NCBI GenBank assembly: GCA_949361645.1
Contig: OX442416.1
Span: 2,968,146 to 3,032,145, forward strand
Source: Spongilla lacustris
Taxonomy: Eukaryota; Porifera; Demospongiae; Spongillida; Spongillidae
Length of the DNA stretch: 64,000 bases
Direction of reading: 5' to 3'
The position numbers and the translations under genes are program-made. The notes beneath the pieces are model-generated. The model was not told the origin of the DNA, did no database searches, and worked only from the letters and a program-made list of their open reading frames with translations. Below are positions 23,441 to 35,476 of this stretch, piece by piece. Position 1 is the stretch's first letter. Every line of letters begins with the position of its first letter.

Positions 23441-23590
23441 ATACTGCTGCTCCCTAATTGCTAAATGTACATGTATAGTGGAGCCCTGATTGGTACTGAG
23501 CCGCTCAAGATGGGCCCAGCCCTATGTAAAGTGTGAATTATTCACCCACCTAATGTTATACAGTGAGGTTTGGTAGGATCCTGCGGCAAC

Positions 23591-24435
23591 TACAACAATC
23601 CTACATTTGCAAATAGGCTTCTTCATTGGCAAATTCAGCCCTGGCCCTTGTCACGGTACAAGGCCAAACCTGATTATGCTAGCGCAATCGCAATGGCAAA
23701 GTACTGTATAGCAATAGGGATCCTTTTTATATATACCTAAATGCACGCCTTAAACACAGTACAGCAATAATGCAACGTGCACGAATAGAACAAAGGTCCG
23801 TATGGCCCAGCGGGCTGGTATATAAAGACTCAAAATCGGAGTCAAAAGGGTAGCCTTACAGACAGCCTCCACTATGAATAGGAGGTAATTAACACTTCGA
23901 CAATTCACACGTTACGTAAGGAGTGGTTCCCAGTCCTTCACAATCCTACTGAAGCCCAGGGTACCCTCATGCAGCTAAGAACAATGTGGTTAGGATATGT
24001 TGGAAGCAGATCTAGAAATGAAGATGGATCAAGTCCTCGAGGGATTCATGGTAGAATTAGAGATTGTGTGCCTACTTAAGCCCTGGAATAGACACTAAGA
24101 ATTCATTCTCTTTTTGGAGCAAAGGACATGTATCCACGCGGTGTTCTTATTGCTTACAAGGATAAATGGTTTGGCTGTCTTTCTAAAGCATGGAGCAATA
24201 CTTCTGCAAATCCTGCTCCTGGTTTGTTGTTTTTTTTTTTTTGCTACACCCAGTTTGGAAGCTTTGATAATGTCATGCGCAATACGACAAATGAATTATA
24301 TTTGTTTACACACGTACACACATATAAATGTGGTGTACTGTATAAACAGCTCTGCTAATCTCGAGGATTCCCGGAAATGTGTTACCCATAATTGAATTTA
24401 CTACTATCCACCCTTAGCTAGCTAGGGCTTGGTAC
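23591..24435. other. Upstream region of receptor copy 3
   Basis: Homologous to 41400-42251 before copy 4, so it is shared 5' flank inherited with the duplication. No upstream exon seen. A TTAGCTAGCTAGGGC-type stretch is present just before the ATG. Confidence 0.5.
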
Positions 24436-27109
24436 ATGGAACGATTCTACGTGGCTCTGCACTTCACCGCAGAAGTACTAGCATTTGTCCGAGTGAGCTC
24501 CTTCGACGGTTATACAAATGCTAACGACAGCGATCTGGCGCTTTCCAACTCAACATTCGTGTTACTGGGGGGTATCCTACCCATTCATCCATCTAAGGAC
24601 GACGAAATATGCGGTCCCGTGGACGGTACAATTCTGCAAAGGGCAGAGGCTATAGCTTTCGCTGTTGGCAAGATCAATTCCGACCCAACCCTCCTCCCGC
24701 CTGGAATAAAACTAGCCTTCGGTATACGTGACTCTTGCCTGTTGCTTAACACTGCCCTGGACGAAACTCTCGACTTTATAACTGGTAGTATTGGAATTGG
24801 TCAAAATTCGTGTATCGGGAATAATCGGAGAAACGGCGAGCACCATATCAATTGCCATGGCTAGCCTTTTACGTCTCTTTCGCATTCCTCAGGTAAGTCC
24901 GTACTCGACAGCGTTGGAGCTGAGTGACAAAACGCTTTACCAATACTTCCTCCGTATTCCTCCTCCGGATAACTACCAATCCACAGCCCTGGTAGATCTG
25001 GTAGTATATTTCAATTGGACTTACATCATCACTATTAATTCTGGAGACACGTATGGACAAGACGGAATCAATGAATTTACTAAAATTTTAAAAAGCCGAA
25101 ATGGAACGATACGTTGTGTAGCTGCAAGGATAGAAATATCGTTTCCTAATCCACCTCAAAGTGAATTTGACAAAGCTGCAGTCACATTTATGGATCCATT
25201 GGTTGTTAACGCGTCAGCAGTGGTCCTATTTGGTCATTACCAGATTGCAGTAGGCCTACTGGATGCATTGAAAAGACACAACGTCACCAGAAGGTTGTTC
25301 TGGGTTGGCAGTGACTCGTGGGGCGACAGCTTGGGTGGAGTCTACCCATATTTAGTAAGCAACCTTGTCAGTGTGGTGCCCAAAACCTTTCCAAGTGAGG
25401 AGTTTGATCGTTATTTTGAGAGCCTTAACATTTATAACCACACCTCCAATCCGTGGTTTGCTGAATTTTGGGAATCTGCATTCAACTGCACCTTGAACTC
25501 TAACAATTCAAACCTCACACCCTGCAATGTAGCAAATCAAAGAATTTCCCCCCAGATAGGTTATGTCCAGGACTCCTTCGTGCCACTAACCATAGATGCA
25601 GTATATGCATTTGCATACTCCATCCGTAATCTTCAGATGAATATGTGCAATGGGAGTGGCCTTTGTAAGGCTATCCTTTCCACCGGAGATGCTCAATCAC
25701 GCCTCTTCATTCCTGGGGACACGTTGTTACCATACTTGTTCAACGTCACATTTCCCAGTCAGTCGGGTATCAACTTCACTTTTGATATGAATGGAGATCC
25801 TACTAGAGCTGTATACACAATTAAGAACCTTCAATTTCAAGATGACAATTTCATGTATGTTCCTGTTGGAACTTGGAGCAACGCTAATCTATCTTCTCCT
25901 TTGACCTTCACTCGGCCGGTTGTGTGGAACAACTATCAAGGTTCCATTGTGTCTCGATGCAGCGATTCATGCAGCACAGGGCAGTACCGCCTGCCCAGTT
26001 CTCTCTGCTGTTGGAAGTGTGTTGATTGTCCAGGAGGCAAGGATTACAGTGATGGCACATCTTGCAGCCAATGTGCAGAGAGCTCCACACCGAACCAATT
26101 CAGAAATGCCTGCATACCAATACAGGTCTCATACTATCATATAAATGATCCAGGGGCTATTGTCATCCTGGTTATTGCATGCCTCGGTATCCTGGCAACT
26201 ATTTCTGTCGTAGTCATTTTTATAATCCACTTCAACCATAAGATCATCAAAGCTACAAGTCGAGAGCTAACTATATTTCTGCTTGCTGGAGTACTATTGT
26301 CCTATGTGGTTCCCTTTCTGTATGTCATCAAGCCATCAGCTGCTATATGTGGCATTCGATGGATTGGAGTAGGGTTCAGTTTCTCCATCAGTTTCAGTGC
26401 TCTCCTGTTAAGGACGATTAGGATACACAGAATATTCAATCGCCCACTGTCCACCAAACAGCCGATGTTCATTGGTTCAGCCAGCCAGTCTATGTTCACA
26501 CTGATGCTGATAGGAGTACAGGTGGTAATAATGGGGGTGTGGTTGGTGGTGGAACATCCAGGGGTGAGGTACAAATATACTCCAACCACAGGTGAGGTGC
26601 TGTGCAGTCAGTCTCCATATTCTGCCATCTCTGTGACTGTTGGTTATAATTTCCTGCTCCTCATTCTAACCACCTACTTTGCATTTCACACCAGACATGT
26701 ACCAAAGAACTTCAATGAGACCAGGTATATCAACGTGACGGTGTACTCTCTGGTGATCATCTGGGTGGTGCTGCTGCCTACCTACTTTGGGACGGCCAGC
26801 CTTGGGGCCTTTTATCAGACCACCTCACTGCTGCTGACTATAGTTCTGAGTGCCAGTGTTGTCCTCGGAGCCATCCTTGTACCCAAAGTGGTGTACCTTT
26901 TCAAAAATGTGTATGGAGGCATGACATACCCTGACACAACAGTTCATGTTGATAAGCAGCCAATGAAGAGTTTAAACCATAGACAATCCCATATCATTGC
27001 AAGAGGAGAACTGGAGAACGGGTTCAATGGTGACAACAGAGAGCACTCTGATGCAAGCACTCAAACTGAAGAAATGGAATCAAGTGTTGGATATGTAACT
27101 GTGTTGTAG
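24436..27109 (+). pseudogene. Class C GPCR, mGluR-like, copy 3 (11-bp frameshift)
   Basis: Same start (MERF) and end (YVTVL) as copy 4. At 24807/24808 eleven bases present in copy 4 (GCGACGTCCTA) are missing, shifting the frame within GQNATSYR. The first frame stops at 24864 after 142 residues; the rest (24820-27109) stays open in the other frame with ligand domain, nine-Cys linker and seven helices intact. Total length plus 11 is a multiple of three, so this is the only frame defect. Ligand-contact residues, PKxY at TM7 and the TVL tail are preserved in the displaced frame. A translated product would be a short secreted fragment. It could be a recent null allele or a sequence error. Confidence 0.85.
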
Positions 27110-27129
27110 TGTATATATTGACGGTATCA

Positions 27130-27135
27130 AATAAA
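27130..27135 (+). promoter_or_regulatory. Polyadenylation signal of receptor copy 3
   Basis: AATAAA about 20 bases after the stop codon, in a 3' flank shared with copy 4. Confidence 0.55.
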
Positions 27136-28261
27136 TCTATTAATGTATATCATTGTATGATAGATCAATGGAGCAGAAAAGGTGTGTGTGGGTGTGTGTA
27201 TGGGTATGAGAAGGATGTAAACATTTACATGATTCTATTAATTAGTGTAAACAAAGCCGGTGGTTTGGTTATTTAGAATTTTAGTGTTATCAACCATCAT
27301 TTTAAACTTGAAGTTCCAGACCAACTGGGTGTATTTACTCATTGTCAAATTCTATATCAGAGTTGAGGATACTTTTTGCATGCCTTTCGTTTTCAATAGT
27401 TTTGTAATTCATGGAAACCCGACGCCATTGATATGATTTTTTTTTAACTACTGTGTTTGCTATTTATGTCAGTCACGTGAGGACAACTCGAAACCTATTC
27501 TGTAAACTCCATGCGGAAACAAAACATGATGTATACATAGGCGGCCTGCTTGTGTCTGTCAACAGGAGAGCACTGAAACTGATGGAGAAACTGAACCCTA
27601 TGTGTAGTTTTGAGTGCGATGTATCTATACTATAAAATGTATGTTATATTCTAAAATTTTAAATATATAATTACATTGCTTGAATGAGTATCCTGTTCCA
27701 TATATCTAAGATATTTGATGTCCTGGCTCAATTGTATATGTATTGGTGCTATGCATTGTGAAAAAGAAAATCTGCTTTTTTAATGCGATAAACATGTCTA
27801 CTGCATTTGGATGCAACTCACTGATTAGGTATTGCATTCGCGTCCAGGCATATATACAACTGATTTGCCTATATGATCATTAAGTAACTTTGTTATTTAT
27901 TATAGCTTTACTGACCACATCCATACTGGAATAGTTCAAACGACACTTTCTACATATCATTTAACGCTTAACAGGTGTTGTTTTTTTGTGCAAATAGAAT
28001 TGTTATCATACAGCTAGGTAATAATTAACGATACCTGTTATAAAAATCAGCAACAAATGTGATTCAGACACGATGAGTATACATTGAGTTTATACTATTA
28101 CAGTCGCCTAACAGGTTCATAGTGGTTGGATATGATAAATAGCTTCTTTGGAATGTATTACACCTACAGTACTGATGCATGTCTTCACAGTGATGTGGTG
28201 AAAAGTGCAGCCACTTGTATGTATGTCCAGATTTACAAAACAGGTGCATATATCAAAATCC
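27136..28261. other. 3' flank and intergenic
   Basis: No gene. Homologous to copy B until about 27708, apart from about 90 bases of filler (27510-27602) that includes an antisense receptor scrap. Confidence 0.5.
27560..27600 (-). pseudogene. 41-base receptor scrap in filler DNA
   Basis: AACAGGAGAGCACTGAAACT followed by GATGGAGAAACTGAACCCTA is, on the minus strand, the receptor segment coding for GFSFSISFSALL (TM3). It differs from the antisense of copies 3 and 4 by only one or two bases. The equivalent site in copy B (about 45478) lacks it. Confidence 0.75.
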
Positions 28262-28740
28262 AAGGTTGTTTTTCAAGGCATGCTGCTATCAATGCCATCA
28301 TACATAGGTCACTAAGCTGCACTAAATGGCCATCAACACTTGAGCCCATTGGCCTATGCATATCAGATGGCAAGCGACCTGACGGTTGTTCCATTGCCCC
28401 ATGGAAGTCTGGCCAGTGTCTTTTCTTGACACCTTCGCAGCCTCATACATCTCTGCATGATGCCACAAGGGGAGTTAGAGCTGTAGCCACAGCTGCTGAA
28501 GCCAGAAAGGGGATGAAGTATGCTCTGCTGTCAAAATCCCACCATTTTGTCCCAATTGCAATTGAGACCTAAGGTGCCCTTGACCCTGATGCTCTAAGTT
28601 TCCTCACGGATATCAGCAGGCGTCAGTAGAGCATCACAAACGATTACCAGTCCTCTCAATCCACATTCCTTCTCCAGAGTGCATGTCCATTGCGCTACAG
28701 CACGGCAATGCTGCCTCAATCTTTTTTGGGCACCTCAATT
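28262..28740 (+). pseudogene. Retrotransposon C-terminal domain fragment
   Basis: HAAINAIIHRSLSCTKWPST, LEPIGLCISDGKRPDG, SIAPWKSGQCL, AVATAAEARKGMKYALL and KSHHFVPIAIET are in one frame (28276-28572). Then, past a stop, come LTLMLSKFPHGYQQASVEHH-like and AMLPQSFLGTS remnants. This is the clearest copy of the domain that follows the reverse transcriptase in the window's retrotransposon family. The conserved acidic positions (SDGKRPDG, AIET) raise the possibility of a nuclease-like fold; that is inference. Confidence 0.65.
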
Positions 28741-30034
28741 AGCATATATCCAGTACTTTTTATATATAGTGTAACCCTGTGTGATTATTTATACATTATA
28801 CTCTCTTCAACCACGTGGTATAATAACTCTCTGCATGATCGCTTAGCTTGATAATATAGGCATGTAAGAATTGGTTGACGAAGCATACAATGTAAAATAT
28901 AATGTTATGCTCAGTGAAGTACACTATAGAGTCAGAATTACCAACTATGTATCAAGTGATTTAGTTTTTATTTCAGCAAACTGTGTACAGCACACATTAA
29001 ACTAGCAGAACATTTAATCCGACATCCTATATCAGGCCCGGCGGAAGGCTATAAAAACTGGTTGGGCTGATTAACATTCATTAGGTTAATTAATATTCGT
29101 CGTTAATTAATATTAATATTCATTTTAACTGTTTATTAACATCTACATGCAATTAATTGATTATCAATATGCATGATTAAAATGCTCCGAAAAGCTTTTC
29201 TTGAGCGTGAAGAGTGGAGATAGTTTTATCGATGTCTTTTGTAGTGAACGGTAGACTTTTTCTGCATAGCACTCACTTGATTCGTTTAGCGAAATGCATC
29301 AGTAGCTGCCTTCCAGTTATTGTACCTTCTAGTCAGAAAGGCTACCTCGGCATTTGTCATTTTGAAATCTCTGACAGCCTTAACGTAAGTAGGACAGAAT
29401 ACCTTGTCATCCGACTCGCGGTAATGTAACCATTTCCACTTGGAAAACCAGATAGGCTGGAAGCTACGGTGCTGTCTTTCTATCTCCCTTCGCGGGAATT
29501 TAAAACCTGCTGGATGGTGGGGGTATCTGATACTACGAGTAATTTTGCTTCGAATGTAGCCATTGAATGCGCTGCGCGCAATGCAATTACAATGAATTAG
29601 GAGTACGCCGTGGACCATATCATCTTACTTACCACGGCGACGTTGCAAAGCCCGAAGTTGTGCTGGTTTAGCTTTAGGCCCATCAAACAATTGATAATTA
29701 ATCTTTAAACCGGAAACTACCGGTTGTTTTAAAACGAAGCAACCTTAACCGACCGGTTATTTTTTAAACAATCACCTTAACCGACCGGTTTTTAAAAAAT
29801 TTGCAACCTGTTACAACCGGGTTTTTTTTCTAAACTAACAGGTTTCAAGCCTTAATCTATACTGAAAAACACAAGCAAATATATTTCGGAGTTTCCTTCG
29901 TCAAGCAAACAATCAAATCACTATAACATACAAGCGTCAAGCACTGCATAAATATTAACAACAAAAGAACAAAAGTCCAGCTGGTCTGCTGCAGCCGCGA
30001 TAATTAATACATTACGCCAAAAAAGTGTGTGTGT
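28741..30034. other. Intergenic, nothing recognised
   Basis: AT-rich. CTTAACCGACCGGTT occurs twice near 29743-29790 in a short tandem context. ORFs at 29.2-29.6 kb show no motif. Confidence 0.4.
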
Positions 30035-30067
30035 GGGGGGGGGGGGGGGGGGGGGGGGGGGGAGCAG

Positions 30068-30099
<32 letters not shown>

Positions 30100-30100
30100 C
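30035..30100. repeat. Poly-G / poly-C inverted repeat
   Basis: About 28 G, then AGCAGCTG, then about 30 C: a nearly perfect homopolymer hairpin around a GCAGCTGC palindrome. Confidence 0.9.
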
Positions 30101-30539
30101 TGCGGTTCCGCGGGCCCTGTAGCTAGCCTTGTTCAGCTATTGCCTGCCTTAATTGGTTAAAGAGGTGAGCTAAACGACGACAGGAATGCCAACAGTGATA
30201 CTCCTTCCGAGTTTGGTGGTACAATGCGTCTGCTTGTGACGCTATAGCATGCAAATGTTGAATCCAACCGAGCCGTGATCAAGGCAGTACATTATGCTTG
30301 GCGCGCGAGTTTCAATCTAGAACAGCTGCAAATGTGACATATAACTGTAAACATTGTGTTGCTAGGCAATAGTTGAATAAACATATGCCCGGGTTCTGAC
30401 GTACATGTATATATACTCAGTGTTGAGTAGTCGTTCGGGCCCTACTACCGCGTTTGGTCGGGTAGTAGGCCCTAATTTAAAAAAAAAAGAATGAAACAAG
30501 ATATAAAAAACATTCTCTCTGAGAAAATTGGTGGTATAT

Positions 30540-30758
30540 AGGATTTGAAGGCAATGGTGGCGCAAAAAGGAAGGGAACAAGGAATCAATGATGATACAAA
30601 AAATTTGAATAGCCCTGCTCGAATAACCCTGTATTTAGCAACGTGAAATGTGGTACAAAAGTGCTAAATATAGGACTATTCTAAATTTTAGCCAGTATCA
30701 ACATTGATCCGTTGTTCCCTTCCTCTTTAAACCACCTTTAATTTGCCTTCAAATCCTA
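30540..30758. mobile_element. MITE-like inverted-repeat element
   Basis: AGGATTTGAAGGCAA at the left and TTGCCTTCAAATCCT at the right begin arms of about 55 bases that also share GGAAGGGAACAA / TTGTTCCCTTCC. No coding potential. A related, more decayed element lies at 31626-31825. Confidence 0.65.
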
Positions 30759-30837
30759 AATCAGAGACAATGTTTTATATCTTGTTACATATATTGCGAT
30801 ATGATAGCAAGTGTGCATATTACTGACCTGATACGAA

Positions 30838-31003
30838 ATGTGCACCACAATTCTAGCTCTCTTTTCCGGTATCCACCTTTCTCTTCGAACCGCCGCTATC
30901 CATTTAGCCCTTTTCTCATTACAACGTTCACTTGGAAACCGGAAAAAGCGAAGCCCAGGCTTCTTTCTAAAGTAGCTAGTACAACAACGCAATGAAAAAT
31001 CAT
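30838..31003 (-). pseudogene. THAP-domain exon relic, inverted
   Basis: On the minus strand from 31003 the sequence follows the THAP exon of 16200 (LRFFRFPSE, KRAKWIAAVRRERW, PEK). It lacks five bases in the first zinc-ligand region, so the frame breaks after MIFHCVVV. The 5' flank (TTATTGCTACTTCCTTTCATC and upstream to about 31130) is also shared with 16080-16200. This is the 5' exon of the second THAP/DDE unit, in opposite orientation to its remaining body at 32853. Confidence 0.7.
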
Positions 31004-31625
31004 GATGAAAGGAAGTAGCAATAAATGGTTTTATGCTCCACGTGCATACCACCGAATCTTTCCAACCAGTGGGTGTTTTTTTACGTGACGTGACGTGGTT
31101 AGCACCTTTCTGTGGAAACAATCTATACGAGATACATTGTACGAGTTGATTGGGTTAAAAAATATAAGGGCAATCTTGAGATTGCGCCAAAAAAAAAAAA
31201 AAAAAAAAAAAACATGCATGGATCTGTCACGCGAAAATTGGTCCGGGCGAAAAGTGGTCCGGGGCCTTTAGCAATCATTAATCAAACTTATTAATGCAGA
31301 AGCAGATAATTGGGACAACTACGCCTGGAAGGTGCACTCTTTGCATATCGAACTGCGATTCTCTAACTGGACTAACGCCATTTGATCATGAAGTGATGGA
31401 AGGCCGATATTGGGTAAGCATAATTTGCATAATGCATTTTCACGAATGTCAAGTCACATATCTATAAAGCATGCAGTGCTGATGCCTATTAAAGTAGTAC
31501 ATAACTCTCAGACTGTCACCATGTTTCCACACCCAAGATGATAGTACAGAGCTACTAAGCTATAGAGATTGGTGTACAAGTAAATCAAAAACTTCTCTAT
31601 TAAGAAAGTGATTGGTGCATGGTAT

Positions 31626-31825
31626 GTAGGATTTGTGGTGCAAAAAAGCAAGGAAACAACTACAGTATGTTACAGTGAGGTTTGTATATAGGATCCTACA
31701 ACTCACAGTCCTGAATTTGCAAAAGAAGCCTATTTGCAAATGTAGGACTGTTAAGTTGTATATAGGATCCTACCAAAACTTGTTTCTTGTAACTTGTTTC
31801 CTTGCTTTACTGATCAAACATGGTA
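31626..31825. repeat. Nested inverted repeat, relative of 30540 element
   Basis: Outer words TAGGATTTG...AAGCAAGGAAACAA versus TTGTTTCCTTGCTT; inner words GTATATAGGATCCTAC occur twice around TTTGCAAATGTAGGA. The inner TCCTACATTTGCAAATAGGCT phrase also occurs in the receptor upstream regions (23600, 41403). Confidence 0.5.
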
Positions 31826-32049
31826 TTGTGGTGACTGCTGCTTCGTGTTGATGACTTAAATTGCTTGCTTCTTGACATTAATTGATGACAAAAATTGCTG
31901 CAGCTGTCGCTCATTAAATTGACTTCTGACATCGTTTAAGTATGTATATGTACATGATTGACATTTTTTCATTCATGTATCGGTCAGCGTAATAAAAAAA
32001 ATTGCCATTTTAACGTTTAATTGATGCGATATTAATAAATTACGCGAAA

Positions 32050-32272
32050 CATAAGGGCGCATTCCCTCGGGGAATGTTTGGGGGAACATTTGTGCCGAGG
32101 AGAAATGGGGGGACATTTCTACCAGGGGGGACATTTTCTCCTAGGCACAAATGTCCCCCCGGACATTCTTTCGTAGGAACCATTGTCTGGGGGACAGTGG
32201 TACCTAGGAAAAATTGAAAAATGTCCGGGGGGACAGTGAAAGGGGGGGCGGGGGGACAGAATTATCTACGAC
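32050..32272. repeat. GGGGGACA-rich fold-back repeat
   Basis: Several GGGGGGACA or TGTCCCCCC words in both orientations. The main hairpin pairs ACATTTGTGCCGAGGAGAAA (32086-) with TTTTCTCCTAGGCACAAATG (32134-). ATTCCCTCGGGGAAT at 32061 is a further palindrome. Confidence 0.7.
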
Positions 32273-32852
32273 ACCATAACTTCAAGTTTCAACAATTATT
32301 GCCCGCCATTTTGATACTATGGAAACAACCTACTACGTAATGTCATATATATGAATTACTTAGGGTTTAATCATAGATTATTTAGACAGGGATTGGAAAC
32401 GAGGTCACGTGCACCCCAATTAACAGCTCCATCTGTGAAGATAGGTTATTTTAGTAGTTATTAACTCAGGAATGTTGGAACAGAGTCTGTGTCCATTGCT
32501 ATTCATCTTAAAAATGAGTAGCAGTAGAGGATGAAACCTTCAAACACCGCTAATACTATATACAAAAGTAGCCATCACTTAGGCCCAGAACTGACAGTAG
32601 TCTCCCTATTCATGCCGTGTCCCTGACGGGATATATAGTCGATGTAAAGCCAATTTTTTATACCCTTATACCAACACTCCCTGGCTTAGCCCATAGCCCA
32701 GTTCTATTGCAAAATGAGAGTACTTTCCGGTTTCCAAGGGCCGAAAGAGCGCTGGGGTATTGTGGTGCACATTTCGTATCAGGTCGGTAATGTAATGTAT
32801 GAATTACTTTGGGATTTAATTAATGTGTTATATTCAGGTGAACCCGGCCCAT
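32273..32852. other. Dispersed repeat, related to 60.31-60.76 kb
   Basis: Shares GGGATTGGAAACG(A/G)GGTCACG, AAGATAGGTTA, GATGTAAAGCCAA and CATAGCCCAGTTCTA phrases with 60.31-60.76 kb. At about 32778-32805, ATTGTGGTGCACATTTCGTA is also found inverted at the end of the THAP exon at 30838. No gene. Confidence 0.5.
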
Positions 32853-33700
32853 CACGATCCAGATCACATTGACTACATCCCCCATCCCCACAATGTTTCC
32901 AACCGTATACAAGCGTACAATATTCTATGAGGCAGGAGAGAAGGAAGATACATGTCTTTCATTCATCAGTGTCCAGCACGAGAAGGGGCGATGAAGAACA
33001 GGTTCATAGGGAAGTACCATGTTTGACCGGCTTGAGGAATCACGTGAATGGTTCAAAGAACAGCTAGGGTTATCAAAGATACAGCAAAAGGTTTTCCTGA
33101 AGCAGGAAGAGCACTGAAGGTGATTTGAATATGGAGGAACCAACCACTGTAGAGGACCTCGTGGCAGAGGAACCAATTACAATAGAGGAATCCATGACAG
33201 AAAATGTGACAGAAACTGATATTTATGCTGCAGTAGCACTCCTTGAAATGTCCAATATTTGACGATTTACTGAGCTACTAAAAAAAAAAAAAAAAGCGAT
33301 GAAAACTGATAACACTGACAGGTACATGATTTGAGTGAGGAGAAAAACACCCTAGCTGTATAAACAACTACAAATAAGTGTTTTTTTTTTCATTTAGCCG
33401 TATGATACTGGTTTACCAAATTGGGTACTATTCGTTCATGTTTTCATGTTCACTGAGCCATTTGTTCCAAAGGGTCGGTCACTTTCACCAATGGATGAAT
33501 TATTTCTTACACAAGGCTGAATTTGATGCACAAAGATCTGGCATGTCGTTTCCAAATCTCTTTGTGCTCTGTTTCATGAAATGCACAAAAACTTTAAATG
33601 TTTGATTGTCTGGCCATCCCAAGAAACAGATAGAGCAAACATGCCACAAATATTTAAGAGCCTCTATCCAGAATGCATAGATTGCTTAAATAATGTGCAG
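32853..33700 (+). pseudogene. THAP/DDE transposase relic, copy B body
   Basis: Collinear with 16351-17195 and with the same lesions: the extra CATCCCC, the DDE segment from 33398 (YDTGLPNWVLFVHVFMF, SLSPMDELFL, CLIVWPSQETDRANMP), the same stops, and loss of the later catalytic part. It has a small private insertion in the acidic linker (a second EEPTTVEDL-like repeat). Its THAP exon is the inverted piece at 30838-31003. Confidence 0.7.
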
Positions 33701-34249
33701 GTATTCTTCCCTGGCAACAAGTTCATTGACTCTTCCCCACTCAAGAGATCACCCAGTGGACTTTTAGCTTCATAACACTTTTCTGCAAGGATGCTGTCAA
33801 TCAAATACGGAGATGGGGATGCAATACTTGTGTGGAGAACAGCACTAAACTTTGAAGCAACAAACGACAACAAAGACTGTGCATGACTTAAGTTTGGTGC
33901 CCTTCTCCAATTAATCTGCTCCTTTCTATGTAATTTTGATTTCTCCATTGAAAATACAATGGCACTCGGCATTAATATCTTCCTTGCTTATGGTACTATA
34001 TTTTGGATGTCAAAGCTCATTATCAATAGCTGGAGCTGGGGCACCAGAACATGAATGACTTGGTTTCAGTGAGGACAAGATTGCTTAATTTAGCATCAAA
34101 GCTTGCAGTTTTGTAAAAAAAAAAACTGCTGTAGTTGATGACTGCTGTCATGGTGTGGCAAGATCTGGCAACATATAGATGTCTGGGCTGGGTGAGCACA
34201 TGCATGCATGCATTAACCAATATATATACCTGCTTCTAATATCTTTTAG

Positions 34250-34361
34250 TTTGGGTGAAGGCTTCTCTCATGTGGCTGCAATGATAGAAGCTGCCAATCG
34301 TAATGGCTATACTGCTACTACTTCAAGCACCTGTCGATGGAATGAAGTGTTCACAACAAAG
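34250..34361 (+). pseudogene. SWIM-type zinc-finger exon relic, copy B
   Basis: As at 17760-17880, with a nine-base in-frame deletion (AAILFKIEAA becomes AAMIEAA). The same Cys-to-Phe loss before SHV is present. Acceptor and donor dinucleotides are kept. Confidence 0.6.
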
Positions 34362-34399
34362 GTATAGGTTATACTCATGCAATTTATATGATCAAAACC

Positions 34400-34610
34400 A
34401 GTGATACCATAAATTGCAGTAAGCACACCTCACATGGCTATGCATGTTGACTATCACTACAGCCATACCCTCACCTTCTTGCATATTAAAAATCACCTCA
34501 AGATGGCTGACTATTTTACTGCAGGAAGAGGAGGTGTGGTCAAAACTAAACCCTAATGTACATTAAGCACACCTGTGTATTGTTGGTGTGTAGCCAAAGT
34601 GGTTTTTGAC
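34400..34610. repeat. Dispersed repeat, copy B of 17930-18240
   Basis: CTCACATGGCTATGCATGTT and AAAATCACCTCAAGATGGCT units, with one unit fewer than copy A. Confidence 0.6.
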
Positions 34611-35416
34611 AGTAGTTAAGTTCCAGTTAACTAACGATGTTCTGTTTGTTGTGCATTTAAGTTAAATAAATTCATTACCTTTTCCAAACTCTTTCAGTGA
34701 AGTTATATTTAACTAACCTGATTTTTGTCGCAACCCAGTGAAGTTATAAAGTTAAATAGTCACACGAAGTTTATTATGTACCATAGTTCAACTGAATTGG
34801 ATCTTTTGCTTTCAAGATTGCACTCTTCAATTCCTTTCTGCTTCGAATCACATGGCCTGCTCTAGAAAAAAAAGTGCTCAGAACTGGCTGAAATAATATA
34901 ATAGAAAATACAAGTTCTGCTCTTTTCATTTGATCCAAAACTCCAGTGGATCACACTCTTTTGTCAATCTTGGTATCATCTAAATATCATTCCATTTCTG
35001 GGTCAAGTGTATTGGGCTAGGATTAGGTTAAGACAAGATATACAAAATTTAATTAGATTAAAATTGGTATTGTAGGATTTGTATTTATAAAAAGTAAAGA
35101 AACAAGGGATTATGGAAATTATACATTTATAAATTAATAAAAATTACAGACCTATATTTATCTATTTGAGGCAAGTAGATTTGCTAAATAATACTCTGAT
35201 CCAATGCGGGGACAGAACTTCCGAGATTACTCTCATATATGTACAGTATCCACAATTGCAAACTGGACAACTTAAAATGCAAATCTTCTGCAAAAGAACA
35301 CCTAGTGCCTAAATTATTATAATAAGTACCTATAGTGACCATCCACACATTTTTTGTACTATTTCACTTCTAGTTACATATCTGCTTTTGGCCACCACAC
35401 CCTATTGTATATTTCG

Positions 35417-35476
35417 TATGTGCAGTGAAGGCATGGTATGTGCAGTGAAGACATGGAATGTGTAGTGAAGGCATGG
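35417..35476. repeat. Tandem repeat, 3 x 20 bp
   Basis: TATGTGCAGTGAAGGCATGG repeated three times with few changes. Confidence 0.85.

Larger units (their letters stand above)
21546..23590 (+). mobile_element. Retrotransposon-bearing block present only in duplication copy A
   Basis: Copy B runs from TCTTGATTTTAGT (about 41338) to AATCCTACATTTGCAAATAG (41400) in some 60 bases; copy A needs about 2 kb for the same step. The extra DNA contains two non-LTR retrotransposon pieces, a C-terminal domain and then a reverse transcriptase, so the order is scrambled. No clean target-site duplication was found. Confidence 0.6.
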
